A stretch of DNA of 64,000 nucleotides from Pomacea canaliculata (lineage: Eukaryota > Mollusca > Gastropoda > Architaenioglossa > Ampullariidae), in assembly GCF_003073045.1 (NCBI RefSeq), contig NC_037593.1:7617525-7681524 (forward strand), given 5' to 3'. Under the pieces are notes generated by a model. The model ran no database searches. It was not told the origin of the DNA and saw only the letters and a list, made by a program, of their open reading frames with translations. Each line of letters opens with the position of its first letter. Positions within the stretch are counted from its first letter, which is position 1. Position numbers and translations under genes: made by a program. This document shows, one piece after another, positions 1 through 12,650 of the stretch.

Positions 1-174
1 GCCAGCGAGAGATCGAGGTCTGTGAAAGAGGCGCAGTTACACAAAAGTTTAGCCTACTGCAGGGGTGGGGCAAGGCAACCTGCACTTTTTCTGTAGCAAC
101 AATAAGCGAATATATTAAGTGCATGGCAGGGCAGACACGAATATGCTTTTCGTCGTATGCATGCTTATGTCTTA

Positions 175-228
175 GTTTAGTTTATCCCTTGTTACCCCCT
201 CGAGGAGCATATATAGAGCCGCAACAAT
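175..228. repeat. short dispersed repeat, inverted partner at about 13738-13795
   Basis: About 50 bases around a CTCGAGGAGCATAT core reappear in reverse complement at about 13738-13795, on the far side of AACS. The similarity covers the core and the flanking TTGTTAC and GCGGCAACA-like parts, then fades. It is probably a fragment of a dispersed family rather than a functional pair. Confidence 0.45.
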
Positions 229-249
229 TATACAACACGTCGCTAGCGG

Positions 250-770
250 ACCCGGTTTTAGGCAGCCCTCCTCAGTTGGGCCCATGTACCGTGATTCCGA
301 CGTCCTTTTGCCTCTCTCTCTCTACTGTTCTTTTCCAAGTCTGCTTTGGTCTCCCAACTCTTCTTCCCCTGAGGGTTCCAGTCAATTGAGTGCCTTAATT
401 CCTGGCAATGGTGTCAGCTGGTTTGCACATTACCCAGTCCCATTTGCACTTGTTGATGTCTTGGCTAGTGGCAATTCTGGTTGCATGGCTCTTTTCCACC
501 GGCTGTTGAAGGAGATCTTTCTTTTCAGGCCATCTTATTCCCAGAATATGGCTTATATATAATAGGCATCGGTTGGTAAAGGTCTGGAACTTGTTTGCTG
601 GTCTTATTGGGAAAGGGTAATGCTCGGGAGTTCCAGATGGGGTGCAGGCTGTTAAAAGCATGCCTGGCCTTGTTGATGCGGCATTTGGTGTCATCGTCCG
701 CTCCACCATCCTTAATTGTTCACTATGCTCTCCAGATCACCAACTTCTGGTATAACAATATTATAGGTTC
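250..770 (-). mobile_element. LINE (non-LTR retrotransposon) ORF2 C-terminal remnant
   Basis: Read on the minus strand, this encodes the usual tail of a LINE reverse-transcriptase protein: an ILGIRWPEK motif, then KWDWVMCKPADTIAR, then a WNPQGK-like stretch. The longest open piece is 395-709. The tail carries on past a stop in shifted frames, so the copy is decayed. The same family motif block recurs at 21.5-22.1 kb and 61.7-62.3 kb. Those two are copies of each other; this one is more diverged. The clade (CR1/L2/Jockey-like) cannot be set by eye. Confidence 0.75.
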
Positions 771-1429
771 AGTGGCCTGTAGTAGCCACGTGTGGACGTA
801 CAGTTCAAGGGTGGCTATTTTTATACGTACGCAGCCGTGCGTGAGAAAGGGAGCTGTTCGACCCCTACCCTTTACAAAACAAAGCCATAACTTAGTATAC
901 TACTAGAGTTTTTATGTTTTTATATATATATATGATTTATAATTTACAGTTAAAGTAAATGTTTAATATGTATAGCTGCATGGTGCCCATGCTTTTCTTC
1001 TTTTTAACTTTTAATAATGATAGTTGTGTTAAGTTTTACTTTATGCCCTAGTTCCCGACAAATGAAACAGTTGGGTGAGCCAAGTCTCTGCATGGGTGAG
1101 CCTGATTTAACGTCCTCAGGTGAGGTGTATCGACTGACTGCTGGCACCACAGATTTGCTCCAATCATACCAGCCCAGTTTAGGTAATATCGCTTTTCGAA
1201 ACTATGATCTCAAAAAAGTGACTGCAGGTTAATACCACTTTAAAAATCGGATAGTATAGCATCTTTTTAAAAATCTCCATAAAATTTTTGTTCCGTGAAA
1301 AGAACTATTGCATTTTTTTTCCTCTCCAAAGAAACCACTTCCGGTTTGAGAGGAGATCGTTTTTTGCAGTCTACAAAGTTGTTGTTTAAACAAGCGGCAC
1401 CATTCTTTTCCAATAAAAAAATAGTTCAG
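771..1429. other. AACS upstream region
   Basis: AT-rich sequence between the LINE remnant and the AACS start codon. A 71-codon ORF at 1017-1232 has no recognisable similarity. No TATA box or CpG-rich promoter is evident close to the start, so the promoter and any 5' untranslated exon cannot be fixed from the sequence. Confidence 0.4.
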
Positions 1430-4400
1430 ATGGATGCTGCAGACGGAAATATTCCCAAAATAATGTGGCATCCAGACCGATCACAAACAACCAAGATGGA
1501 TGTCCTTCGAAAAATTATCAACGAGAAGTACGGAACTCAACTGGGTAAGGCTACGGGGAGATTTGTGTCGTCTGCTTGACACTCTGCCGTCACATGCGAT
1601 CTACAAACGTGTGTGCACGGACGTGTAGAGTTCGTTTACGTGCGCATGTGTGTGTATGAGAGAGAGAGAGAGAAGAGTAAGCGAGTAAGAGTGAACAAAT
1701 TAATGAATATATAGATGAACAAAGCCAGAAAATTAGCCTGTTTTGTGTGCTCACTCTTAGAGGCGCACCTGCGGATTAAGATAAATGAGAAGCGCATTAA
1801 AAACATGATAAAAATATTCTGCAAGTTTTCTTTATTCTCCACACACACACACATACGCACAGAGAAGAGAATTCAGTTTATTTGATAGAAATCATTGACA
1901 ATGTTTTCTTATTTGTGAGGTCACAGCATGAAACAGACGTATAGCCATTTAATCAATATGTTGAGCAAAAAGTCAAGAAAAGATAGGAAACTTGCTAACT
2001 TTAAATTGTTAAAATTAATGTGCATACTTTGTACATTAAAATTTTTGTGTTTATGCATATGTATAATGCATGTGCAAATAATTATGAATAAGATTAAAAT
2101 CAGAAACTTTCAAGTTTGATAATATCTGCATGTGTACTCTGCTGTTGTTTAGAGTCATATAAAGAATTCCATCAGTGGTCCTGTGAAAACTATGACAAAT
2201 TTTGGGAAGAAATGTGGAAGTATGCAGATGTGATCCACTCTCAGTCTTACAAGCAGGTTGTATTTAGATTGCACATAACACTCATTTTCTGTGATATACG
2301 AACTTGTTATGGAAGATCTATTTTTTTGCACCTATTTACAAAGTTAGATTTATTTTCAGCTTTATCAATCCCTTCTCTCAGACAGTAGTCATAGCCTTTT
2401 CTATTACTATCACTAATAACTTATCGTCTCATGGTGGCAAAATAAAATATTAAGATGCACATTTTAATGCACATTGTTTCCATAAGTCTGATGATTAGCT
2501 CATGAATAAGATGCAAATTAAAAGCATAGTGTATGATTTATTTAGTATTTACAGCAATCATAACTTTGTGATAATATTTCACATTTACCATAATAATATT
2601 CGTACTGAGTTTTGCATCATCCTTAAACATATTAATTATCGCCATCCATGTTTTTACTTGTTCATATTTTATTTTTATTTGATCTTATTAACTATGTGAA
2701 AGGTCTGATAGGTAAGATCTAGAATTAAATATATATTTAGTTTTTCATCACAGTGAGGTAAAAAAAGTGTATTTAATTAATATAATGATTTTTGTTTTAG
2801 GTTATTGACATGAAGAAAAACATAGCTGAAATACCTGAATGGTTTCAAGGCAGCCATTTAAACTATGCAGAAAATTTGCTGCGACACAATAATGATCAGA
2901 TAGCAATTTATTCAGCAGGTTTGTTCTCTTATCTAAAGAACTTCTATAGTTTGTTCACACGGGCTGCATTCTCTTTCACACATCCTCAACTCCCTATATC
3001 TTTTTTTCCTTTACATAAACACTTATGCACACCTTCATACAGAGAATCATTCATGGAAAAATGTTAAATGCTTTAAAATGCCTTAAACCTTTTCACTCTA
3101 AAAATTTGTGTTATAGAAAAGGCAAAATATAAAATAAGTGGAGCATATGACATTTTTTCCTGAACTTTTTGATCTTTGCAACATTAGATGAATATATGTG
3201 TAAATGCATTATATGTGACATAAATTGCCATTTGATTTAATTTTTATCTCTTTTAAGGTGAAGGCCAGCCAGTTCCTGTTAAAAAGACCCACAGACAACT
3301 CCGACAGTCTGTAGCATTGTTTGCTGCAGCCATGAGAGCAATGGGTGTCAAAAAAGGGGACAGAGTTGTAGGTTAGAAGCTGAGATTTACTTTGTCTAAA
3401 AAAGTTTTTATATTGTTTCGTATTGTACGTAGGCCAAAAGATCTACAAGTATATAATGATTGAGTAATGCACTTGTAGAAATAATGTGGGAGTCATGGAA
3501 GATGGGATGAAAATCTACTCAATATGTGCTATCTACTCAATATCATCAGTCTTAAATATAGCTTATGCCTCATGTGAATGGTGAGTGGATGTCTTACTGC
3601 ACGTTACTTTAAGATGCATTATAAAGATTAACTACATATAAAATAATAAAATGTAAAATTAAAGACCTTTAAGCCATTTTCCATTCAGTGAATGTAACTG
3701 CAAGTCAGATGTGTGTTTCTGATGATGTGGTCAAAGACAATCTTATTTCAAGTTTTTAAAGATATGATTTGTGTACAAGTAAACATAATTATTTTTGTAA
3801 AATTTTTGGTGGTAACCTGCACTTTGTAGATAAATTTGTTAGACTACAAAAGGGACAACAGGAATACAGTATGTTGTATATTTGTCATAATAGGTTACAT
3901 GCCAAACTGTGTGGAAACAGTAGAAGCAATGCTGGCAACTGCAGCAATTGGAGCTGTCTGGAGTTCAACTTCACCAGATTTTGGCATTGTGGTGAGGAAA
4001 ATAATCTTCCAGTATTTTTACATCCACTTATCATTGACAAACATTTAAAGCTGTCAGACTTATCATGCAGATCATTTCACTGCATGGATTTACATCAGAA
4101 AAATTTTGTAGAACTTTTGATGGATCATGCTAGTTATTTTCTGTATTTTGCCAATTCCCTTCCATATTCTGGGCCATCTTGCCGCTTTTGGAACTATGTG
4201 CCAGCAGCATAGATTTACTTCTCTGATAACTTTCCTGCATGAATTTTGTCATCTCTTGATGCAACTGTTATGCCACTCATCATTGTGAGGGTTGGAATTA
4301 AGAACTAGTACATACTATTACTGCTCTGTATTTTCTACCGGGTTCCAAGCACTACTCAAATTAGAGATCTGAACAGATTTATTCTCAAATTTATCTGTTC

Positions 4401-7400
4401 CTCATCACAGTCTACCAGTCCTTTCCTATGACAAACTCCTGGCTTGCTTCATGAGCAGAGTTTTCCATCTTTTGTCTGTTGATGTGTCTTTAGTCTGTTG
4501 CTTGTTGATAAGTTTTGATCTGTGTCAGTATGTGTGTTAAATACATTTTGTACCCGTTTGGGTGTATGATTTAGGTGATTTGTATTCTAAATATATTTGT
4601 AAAGTGGATTGAGTCTACCATACAGTGAGAAATAAGCTATACAAATTTGCATTATTATTATTCTGGATTTGCATTGGTTCTTGGTACTCTCCAAACTCAC
4701 TCCCATCTATACGTCTGCATGACTTCTTCACTCATCTCATGAAGACAAAGACGTAGGGAAATGGGTCTTTCTCCTTCCTTTCAGCTTGGAACAGATAACC
4801 TATCAGCCTTCGTCACTCTGGTTCTCTTACCACCTTAAAGTCCAAACTCAAGAGGCATTTTCTCCGAACAAACTTCACTGTGACCCTGACCTGTCTGTGA
4901 GCATGCATGACATGTCTGTATTTATCATGTATAAAAAGGTATGCCTGTTGAGTGTGTTTGTTTCATGGAAATATGGGTTCATGGCGTTAGTGATTTTGTT
5001 TATGTAAATCAGACTGTATATCACTTCTGTAAAGTGCTCTGAGCAAATCATTGAAAAAGTGCTGTAAAAATGTGCATTATTATTATTATTATTAAATAGG
5101 TCAACATCGTGCCAACATTTTTCTTCTTGGAAAAATGAAATGATGAAGGAATGATATGTGATTTCAGGGTGTTTTGGAGCGCTTTACACAGATCCAGCCA
5201 AAGTTGATATTCAGTGTCAATGCTGTTCACTATAATGGCAAAGTTCACCCACATATGGACAAGCTGACACAAGTGGTTAAAGGTAGTGTTTATGTCCAAT
5301 CATGGATGTGTATAGATGGATTGCTGTCTATCTGCCAAGACCAACGCTTGGCCTCTTGCGAAGTTCTCCGCTGTTAGTCTCGGCGAGCCTAAACAAAGAA
5401 TGTGACTAAACCGGAAGCTTTGTAGAAGCATGCCTCATTTTAGTAGTTAATCTAAAATGGGATTAAACTGGAATCTTTGTAGTAGCATGCCTTGTTTTAG
5501 TAGTTAACTGGAAAAAGTTGTCTGCCAACAGTCCATTAATACAAGTTCGTGGTCCAATGAAGTTATTTTATACCACATCTCATGGGAATGACTCATGTAA
5601 GTTGTAGAGATAGTGCATCCTTTCATGTTACAATCTTTATTAAATCATGTAATTTTGTTTTTAAAAAATACAAAAAGTCAAATCTTCATTATTGTCCTGG
5701 AAATATGTGAACTAAATGTAGTGAACATATATATATATAAGTATTCTTACTAACAGTCTACACGAAACCATTTGAAATAAGAGCAGAATGAAATTGCCTA
5801 TCAGCTTCTTTTTTCTTTTTTTTTTTATATATATATAGGAAGGGAGGGAAGGATTGCTTTTAATGCATTTTTGTGGGTTTTTTTTTTTTTTTTTATACAG
5901 AAAAGAAATTTAAAACTGTTTTATGAACATTACATTTCAGGTCTTAACGAACTTGAAAAAGTGGTGGTTGTACCTTTCGTCAAAGATGTTCCAGTGGACC
6001 TTTCTTTGGTGAAAAATGGGTAACCTTTCCATTTAAGAAAAAGAAAGAATATAGATTTCTATTTTTCAATTGTTATTTTACAATAACTTCTTGTGACTTT
6101 TTGGTTTAAATAACTGCCAAAAAAAGTTATTTTCAATAATTTGTAGTCCTTATGCAGATGACTTTTACTTGGACTAAGAAATTCATTATATTCTAAATGC
6201 TTTCTCTTCCTACACACTAAAGTTGCACACTGGAAGACTTTCTTGACTTGGGAAAAGTAGAGGGCCAGGTGCCAGAGCTAGTGTTTGAGCAAGTACCCTT
6301 CAACCATCCACTTGTCATTATGTATTCTTCAGGCACAACAGGTGTACCCAAATGCATGGTGCATTCTGTTGGGGTAAGTCAACCTAAAGCAATCTGTCCA
6401 TTTTTTTTAGTGATTTTTGTTGTTGGCTTAAAATATCTTAAATCATATTTAACATCTGTGAAATATATAAAATTATTTTTCATGGGTATTTTTCTTTTAG
6501 TAAACTGGGTGGCTTTTATGGCAGAATATGAATGTGTGTGTGCAGGGAACTCTGATGAAGCACTTGGAGGAGCACTTGATACAAGGAAACTTAAACGAAA
6601 ATGATATTATGCTCTACTATACTACAGTGAGTATTTTATGCATTTGAAAAATACTGAACCACATAAATAATGAATGCATTAATAAGTTTTTTTTTCACTC
6701 TTCTTGACCTATGCCAAAGATTTTATTACAAAATTATGTATGTTGATATGTATATATAGTAGAAAGGAAATAACATTCACATAATCCTACAGATAGTGAT
6801 TTCTATTATAGTATCTCTCAGACACTCTCTCTCTCTCACACATAGTCACACACACAAAGGCTCAATCAATTAATAAAAATAAAGGAAGAAGATTTCAGGC
6901 ATGCTTAGTGCATTTTTTTTTCAGCTGACTACATTGGTATATTAAAGCAGCTGTTCTCAAAGTGTGGTCCACAGACTTCTTGTGGGACGCATGCATAGGG
7001 TCAGGTGGTCCATGGCTGACAGTCATCATATGTCAGTAAAGTGATGCTTAAATCGCCAGATACGCTTTTGTAATATGTGTCCAGTACTGATTTCACACTA
7101 GTTTTAATTTTATCGATACTCAACTGCTCGTTTGCATAAAACACTTGCTTACCAACTAAGTCTTATGTCACAGCACAAGCATTGCATCATTTAACTGTGT
7201 CGTACGTTACCCTTAGTAACGCAGTCCACTTCCTTATTTTTAATTTTCGTGTATGATCTGAACTTGCTGACATCGCTGTGAAGCATCTACTGCCATTTCC
7301 AACAACTTACTGTTGTGAGGCTTGATGTTCAGCACTTATGGGACTAAAAACAAATAAGAGAAGCAGGTTTAACATGGAATCTGATATGAGATTGAAACTC

Positions 7401-10400
7401 ACCAACATTGATCGAGATATTACCGCCTTAATATTTCATCAAAAACAACTACATTCATCGCATTAACATTTTAATTAATAAAGAACTTTATGAAGTATGT
7501 AATTTTACTTATTACTATACTACTGACACAAAAGTACATTTAGTTTTCAATTGTAATGAAACAAATGAGGCAATTTAAATTTGAAATTCATGGTACAGAG
7601 TGATTTTAGGCCTTGTTGGTCTGCTGTATTTTTTTACTTTAGTAAAGTTGTCCGCGGTCCAAAAGACTTTAAGAACCACTGTGTTAAAGGATGCCAATAC
7701 CCACAGTCTAACCAGATAGCTTCTTTACAATAAACATTGTAAAGTAACAAGTTGTGCTTTGTTTTCATAGCTGGAATTCTAGAGTAGATTATGCATAATA
7801 GTGGACATTTTATCTTGCAGGCTGGCTGGATGATGTGGAACTGGCTTGTATCTGTTTTGGCAGTAGGGGCTGCTATTGTTCTTTATGATGGATCACCACT
7901 TATTCCACATGTCAATGTACTTTGGGATCTTGTGGATGAATTAGGGTGAGCTTTAATTGGATTTATTTTGTTATTTTGTTGGTTTATAAGTAAAATATAA
8001 GAAGAAGAAATAAGGTTTGAATGAATCTTGTCATAGGATAGCAATACAGTAAAACCTCAGCTAACTGGTTTAATTACTAGTATCCATCATCCAGACAATC
8101 TGAAATCACAGATAATTGAAAAAAATTTTAAAAATTCGCAAACACTAGAATGGGTGCTGTACAGTGAAGTTCTCTTGTGTTTATAAACTTTTCTTGAAAA
8201 AAAAAAATCAGACAGGAGATACTGCTTTGTGTTCTTGTAATACTTGAATTTTATTGACATATGGAGTTTGTAAAGTGTTAGGATGTCACTAAAATTTGAA
8301 TCCACTTCCTGCTCAAGAAAGTAAACATAAGCTGTGACGCAGTGTACATTCCTGTAGTCTGAACTCTTGGTGGCAAAATCTTGGCGGTCTTGTGATGTCT
8401 AGCAGTTTTTTTTTAAAAGGTGATTTCAGATAATTGAAAACACAGTTAATGGAAGACTGAATAATTTAGGTTCCACTGTATTTAAATATTCATATTTCAA
8501 TAACTCTACATAATTCAGATTAATTGCTGTATTGGCATTTATGAAAATCTCGAAAAAAAGAGCTAAGTTCTGCTTTTCAAACAGAGCGTTTAAATACTAT
8601 TTCACAGTTACTTTGGATTTTTTTTGTGCAGGGTGACTGTGCTTGGAACAAGTGCAAAATGGATTGCTGTTTTAGAAGAAAAAGGGGTTAAGCCAGGTCA
8701 GAAAGCTGAACAGAAGGTTGTTTTATCATCTTTATGACATATCATGTCATTATTTAATGACATTCATAATTACCTTTCTTTATATGTAAGCATCTACATA
8801 TTTTCACATTTTTCAGCTCGAACTCATAAGCTTTCATCACTAAAGATGATCCTGTCAACTGGCTCACCTCTGAAACCTACCAGCTATGATTACGTTTACA
8901 GAGACATCAAGCAAGATGTGCTTTTAGGTTCAATATCTGGTAAGATCAGATATACAGAACATTTAAGTATTTTGAAGTATTGCTTTTTGTTCTTTTCTTC
9001 TATATTAATAAAAAGAGATTTATCTAGTCTAGCAAATAAATTTATTGTTTCCTTCACAGTATATTGTTACATGTCAAAATTTTCATTACAAAAAAAGACA
9101 GTATGTGAACCAGATTCTTTTAAAATAAACTTTTTTTCTCATTTATTCATTAACAGACACATTCGATATATTTTTCTGAATGATGAACTGACTTTGTGAA
9201 TGGCATCATCTTATTGTTGTTTTTTACCCTTTCGAGGACCTGAATGATGCACTGCTTGATATTAGTACTTTAATATTCACCAGGTGGTACTGACATCATC
9301 GCCTGTTTTATGGGTCAGAATTGGACAGTTCCTGTATACAGGGGTGAAGTGCAGAGTTTTCACCTGGGCTGTGACATGCAAAGCTGGACAGAGGAGGGTG
9401 AGGATATGATTGTACACAAACTGCATTTATCTTGCAAAACAAAGGATTTAAAAATTTCTATTGCCAGAGGAAACATACTTCTTTCAGTTTCTAGTACCAT
9501 AAACTGCAAAAATTGCTGTAGATGGTGTAGCACTACTAGTAAGTTTCTGTGGAAATATCTCCAGGGAATTTTCTTTTGACAGGGGGTATTTACTTTTAAA
9601 AAGATGTCCTAAATTTATTTTTAAGATAAACAGTTCAATTTCTGTCATCATGCAGGCAAACCTGTGTGGGATGAGAGTGGAGAACTGGTGTGTCTTAAGC
9701 CATTTCCCTCGATGCCAGTCTGCTTCTGGAATGATGCAGATGGCATTATGTATAAAAAGGCATACTTCAACAAATTTAATGGTATGTTTATTGATCCATT
9801 CTGGACACCTGGTTGTAGTGGGCAGTCTCAGTGATTTCCAAGGGGTTAAAACATGAAGCTCATCTTTGTTGTTTTTCTTAAAAGTCAATAGTTCAGCAGT
9901 TGCACTTGGATGCAAACAAACTTATGGATGTCCAAGTACATCAATTTTGAATCTTACTTGCATCACAGTCTTCTTTAAAAGCACTTTTTCTATTTTAAAG
10001 CAGCACTTCATACTGTTAGCTCCATCTGTTACAGCACTTTCAAATTGCTCCGTTCAAATATATTGATGAGTTATTATTGTTGCTTTAACGCAGGAAGCAG
10101 TCCTTTTATGTAGTTCTCTAAGTGAAATGAGAAATTATTTAGGTAATATCCTAGAACTTGCATCTGCTATTTATAGTCATAAATGTATTCAGTAGTGTTC
10201 TTGCTGTAACAGTACTCCAGTGCTGTGCACATGCAACAGAATCCAATCCATTGACTATTACCTTACTTGGAAAGTCTTCATCAGAACAGATGACATTCTT
10301 TGTGATGATAATAGGGCAGATGTTAGCAGTGATAGTTACTAGTGTGAGATTAAATCAGTTTAAGTGTTAAACAATGAGATGAGGATGATAAACTGATTAC

Positions 10401-12088
10401 TAGACAAATCAAGTGAAGTAACAACGTAAATTTGTTTTGAACATATCTGAGACATCAACAATGATTTTCGTCAGGTGTGTGGGCTCATGGGGATTTCTGC
10501 TTAATCAGCAGCAAGACTGGAGGAATAGTGATGCTTGGGCGCAGGTAAACCTCTTATGTTTAATTTATATCATGGGACTCATATTCAGGTGCATAGGCAA
10601 TTTACCCATGGTAAAATTGACCTACCTTGGATAAAGTTAACCCTAGAGACAAACAATTTGCAGATTCATAAGCCACTGGGTAGGTGTTTGCTTTGATCAA
10701 ACATGATCTTTGCCATTTTTACCAGGCTAGATCTATTTAATCAGCAGGGGCCCCATCTAGTAAAGTTGCCTCCAAGGAGGAAGTTTCAGTAGGCCTATTC
10801 AAGAGGCCTTAAATACCAGGGTTTAGGTGCTACCTGGGTAGCTGATTTACACAACTAAGATAGGGCAAGACCCTGCTTCATGATCATGAGTCTCAGTCTA
10901 CGTCTGGTAACAAGTCAATCAAGGTGTATGGGTGGGAAATACAATATACTGTTACCAAAGACCAGAGATTTCATGCTGTTAGGTCTATAACACCCTGGTA
11001 GTATGTTACCAGGATAGATAAGATAATGCCATATGGTGATACGTTTTTAATAGGGGACAGTACTTAAACTTTTAGCTGGTTTCACATGGGGGTAAAGTTG
11101 TTACAGTTCCTTGAGAAAGGTACAGACTAAGAGAAAGCATTATGAGGTGTGGAGTGTCCCTTGCTATAAATAAAACTATAGAAGGTTTACATTCCACAGA
11201 ATGGTTTTCCCTCACTATGCACTGCATATATGATTGTATCTGCTGTATTCCTTGCTTTTCAGTGATGGTACGCTAAACCCCAATGGAGTCCGTTTTGGAA
11301 GTGCAGAGATTTATCACATAGGTGGGTGTCTCCAGCTGACAGTTTCTTAGTATGAACTACTTCTGAATGCATGCCAAATATTTAACTGTTTTTCTTGAGC
11401 TTGTTCCCTAATTTCTCACTCATTTAAATTTTTGTTTGTGTTTTTTTACTTATAGTGGAGTCTTTCAAAGAAATACAGGACAGTGTGTGTGTCGCTCAAC
11501 GCAGTCAAGACCAGACAGAAGAGAGAGTGGTTTTGTTTCTTAAGATGGTGCCTGGAGTAGTGCTGAGCCCTGATCTCGTCAACAGTTTGAAGAATCATAT
11601 TCGCACTTACCTCTCTGCCAGACATGTCCCAGGTGTCTTTCTCCCTATTGAAGACATTCCGGTAAGGGCACTACTGCTATTTAAAGTGGTCATTTCCACT
11701 ACATAGTGCTGGGTATTCTGCTACTCTGTACCCATCACAGTGTATGGGTTTTTAATTGATAAAAATCTAAGTTCAAACATGGGACAGAATGATTTTAGTT
11801 ATATGGATGTTACTTTAGGTGGAAGAAAAAAATGCCGACCATAATGTGCTTCATCAGTTTATTTCTAAAAAGTGAAAGTGTGTGCTTCCATATTACAAGC
11901 ACCTGAGTTAGCAGGACCACGGGAATAATCATGGTTGCTTTTCATTTCAGTACACCATTAGTGGGAAAAAGGTGGAGATAGCTGTAAAGCGAGCAATATC
12001 TGGAATGGACGTACCCCAGAGAGGAGCACTGGCTAATCCTAGCTCCATAGACCTGTATTATAACATTCCAGAGCTGCAGAACTACTGA
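1430..12088 (+). CDS. AACS: acetoacetyl-CoA synthetase, 18 coding exons, complete
   Basis: Ligates acetoacetate to CoA using ATP; in animals this is the cytosolic enzyme feeding ketone bodies into sterol and fatty-acid synthesis. Exons: 1430-1544, 2153-2256, 2801-2918, 3258-3371, 3894-3991, 5168-5282, 5941-6019, 6223-6373, 6546-6626, 7821-7945, 8632-8696, 8817-8939, 9284-9397, 9656-9781, 10475-10544, 11263-11321, 11456-11661, 11951-12088. All have GT/AG borders and matching phases, giving 666 residues; human AACS has 672. Visible signatures of the ANL adenylate-forming family are [10 protein letters not shown] at about 282-291, [17 protein letters not shown] in exon 16, and [10 protein letters not shown] at about 625 with the presumed adenylation lysine near 627. 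The start was chosen because [16 protein letters not shown] matches the family N-terminus; the frame is open upstream to 1295. No lesion was seen. Confidence 0.96.
1649..1677. repeat. GT/GA microsatellite in AACS intron 1
   Basis: A short GT run passes into an uninterrupted GA dinucleotide tract. A CA tract lies further along the same intron near 1840-1855. Confidence 0.8.
4215..4665 (+). mobile_element. LINE 3'-end fragment in AACS intron 5
   Basis: The segment ends in a 'TTTGTAAAGTGGATTGAGTC ... CTATACAAATTTGCATTATTATTATT' arrangement, the 3' end typical of invertebrate CR1/L2-like LINEs. Upstream coding similarity is too decayed to assign, so the left border is approximate. Confidence 0.55.
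4666..5096 (+). mobile_element. second LINE 3' end in AACS intron 5
   Basis: Around 4750-4880 the plus strand, in mixed frames, resembles the usual end of a LINE ORF2 (AWN-LP, then S-TTFKSKLK-HLF). It is followed by a TGTAAAGTGCTCTGAGCAAA motif and an ATT microsatellite at 5076-5094. The arrangement matches the preceding tail, so two related 3' ends sit head to tail in one intron. Confidence 0.65.
5408..5509. repeat. 46-bp direct repeat pair in AACS intron 6
   Basis: Two imperfect copies at about 5408-5452 and 5464-5509 share TTTGTAG-AGCATGCCT and TTTTAGTAGTTAA. They are separated by about 10 bases. No function is evident. Confidence 0.7.
6948..7681. mobile_element. hAT-type non-autonomous element in AACS intron 9
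   Basis: Terminal inverted repeats begin CAG-TGTTCTCAAAGTGTGGTCC on the left and end GGTCC-AAGAACCACTG on the right. The flanking 8-bp target duplications are TATTAAAG (6940-6947) and TGTTAAAG (7682-7689), one mismatch. The CAGNGGTTCTCAA-type terminus and 8-bp duplication are hallmarks of hAT (Charlie-like) elements. No transposase is visible in the 734 bp. Confidence 0.85.
8047..8478. mobile_element. pogo/Tigger-like MITE in AACS intron 10
   Basis: The 432-bp unit starts CAGTAAAACCTCAGCTAA and ends AGGTTCCACTG, with TA on both sides (8045-8046 and 8479-8480). The ends resemble the better preserved Tigger-like elements at 12651 and 60006. Nothing coding was seen inside. Confidence 0.7.
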
Positions 12089-12182
12089 GTGAAACCACCT
12101 GCAGTTTTTCTTGGAATTATTGTGGGGACAGGTTGCAGAAGTTGTGAGATACTCAGAATATGAACACATCGTTATTAATGAG

Positions 12183-12399
12183 TAAGGTGACCAGACTTTT
12201 CGGGGGCGAAAGCGGGACATGTGCCGATGATGGTGTGGTCACCGTCAAAGAACGCCGAAAAAAAGTGATTTTTAAAGACAACTGGGACATTTGATGGACT
12301 TGTCAGAAAGCCAGAAAGCGGGACATTGGGCGTCCCACCCGATGAGCATACGAGACACGAGGTCAAAAGCGGAACTAACCCTGACATCTGGTCACCTTA
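12183..12399. mobile_element. 217-bp hAT MITE in the AACS 3' untranslated region
   Basis: It starts TAAGGTGACCAGA and ends TCTGGTCACCTTA, a perfect 13-bp inverted repeat. Identical 8-bp duplications TTAATGAG lie at 12175-12182 and 12400-12407. It falls between the AACS stop codon and both polyadenylation signals, so it is probably transcribed in the mature mRNA. No coding sequence. Confidence 0.9.
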
Positions 12400-12464
12400 T
12401 TAATGAGTAAAGTCCTTATGATCAGAAAAGATTTTGGAGGGAATAATTATGCTCATGAGTTCAC

Positions 12465-12533
12465 AATAAACTCCTGATTGTCATGCATTTAAAGAAGGTT
12501 GTATGACCAGGCTGGTTCATTGTGGTAAATAAA
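12465..12533 (+). terminator. AACS polyadenylation signals
   Basis: AATAAA occurs at 12465-12470 and again at 12528-12533, about 380 and 440 bases after the AACS stop. Either could set the 3' end of the transcript. Confidence 0.6.
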
Positions 12534-12650
12534 AGTCATTAACAATTATCAGATTGTGTTTTTGCTTGTGATGTGAGGCATTACATGTGAAAATATGGGT
12601 TTTTAATCATGTCTACTGAATTCATGAGCTCCCCCCTAAAAAAACAGTTA

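Noticed and set aside
1017-1232. 71-codon ORF just upstream of AACS
   Set aside because: No family resemblance and no link to the AACS frame; likely chance or untranslated leader.
8744-9199. 151-codon plus-strand ORF
   Set aside because: It is AACS exon 12 extended into both introns; only 8817-8939 is coding.
9484-9915. 143-codon minus-strand ORF
   Set aside because: It overlaps AACS exon 14 on the opposite strand and is a shadow of it.
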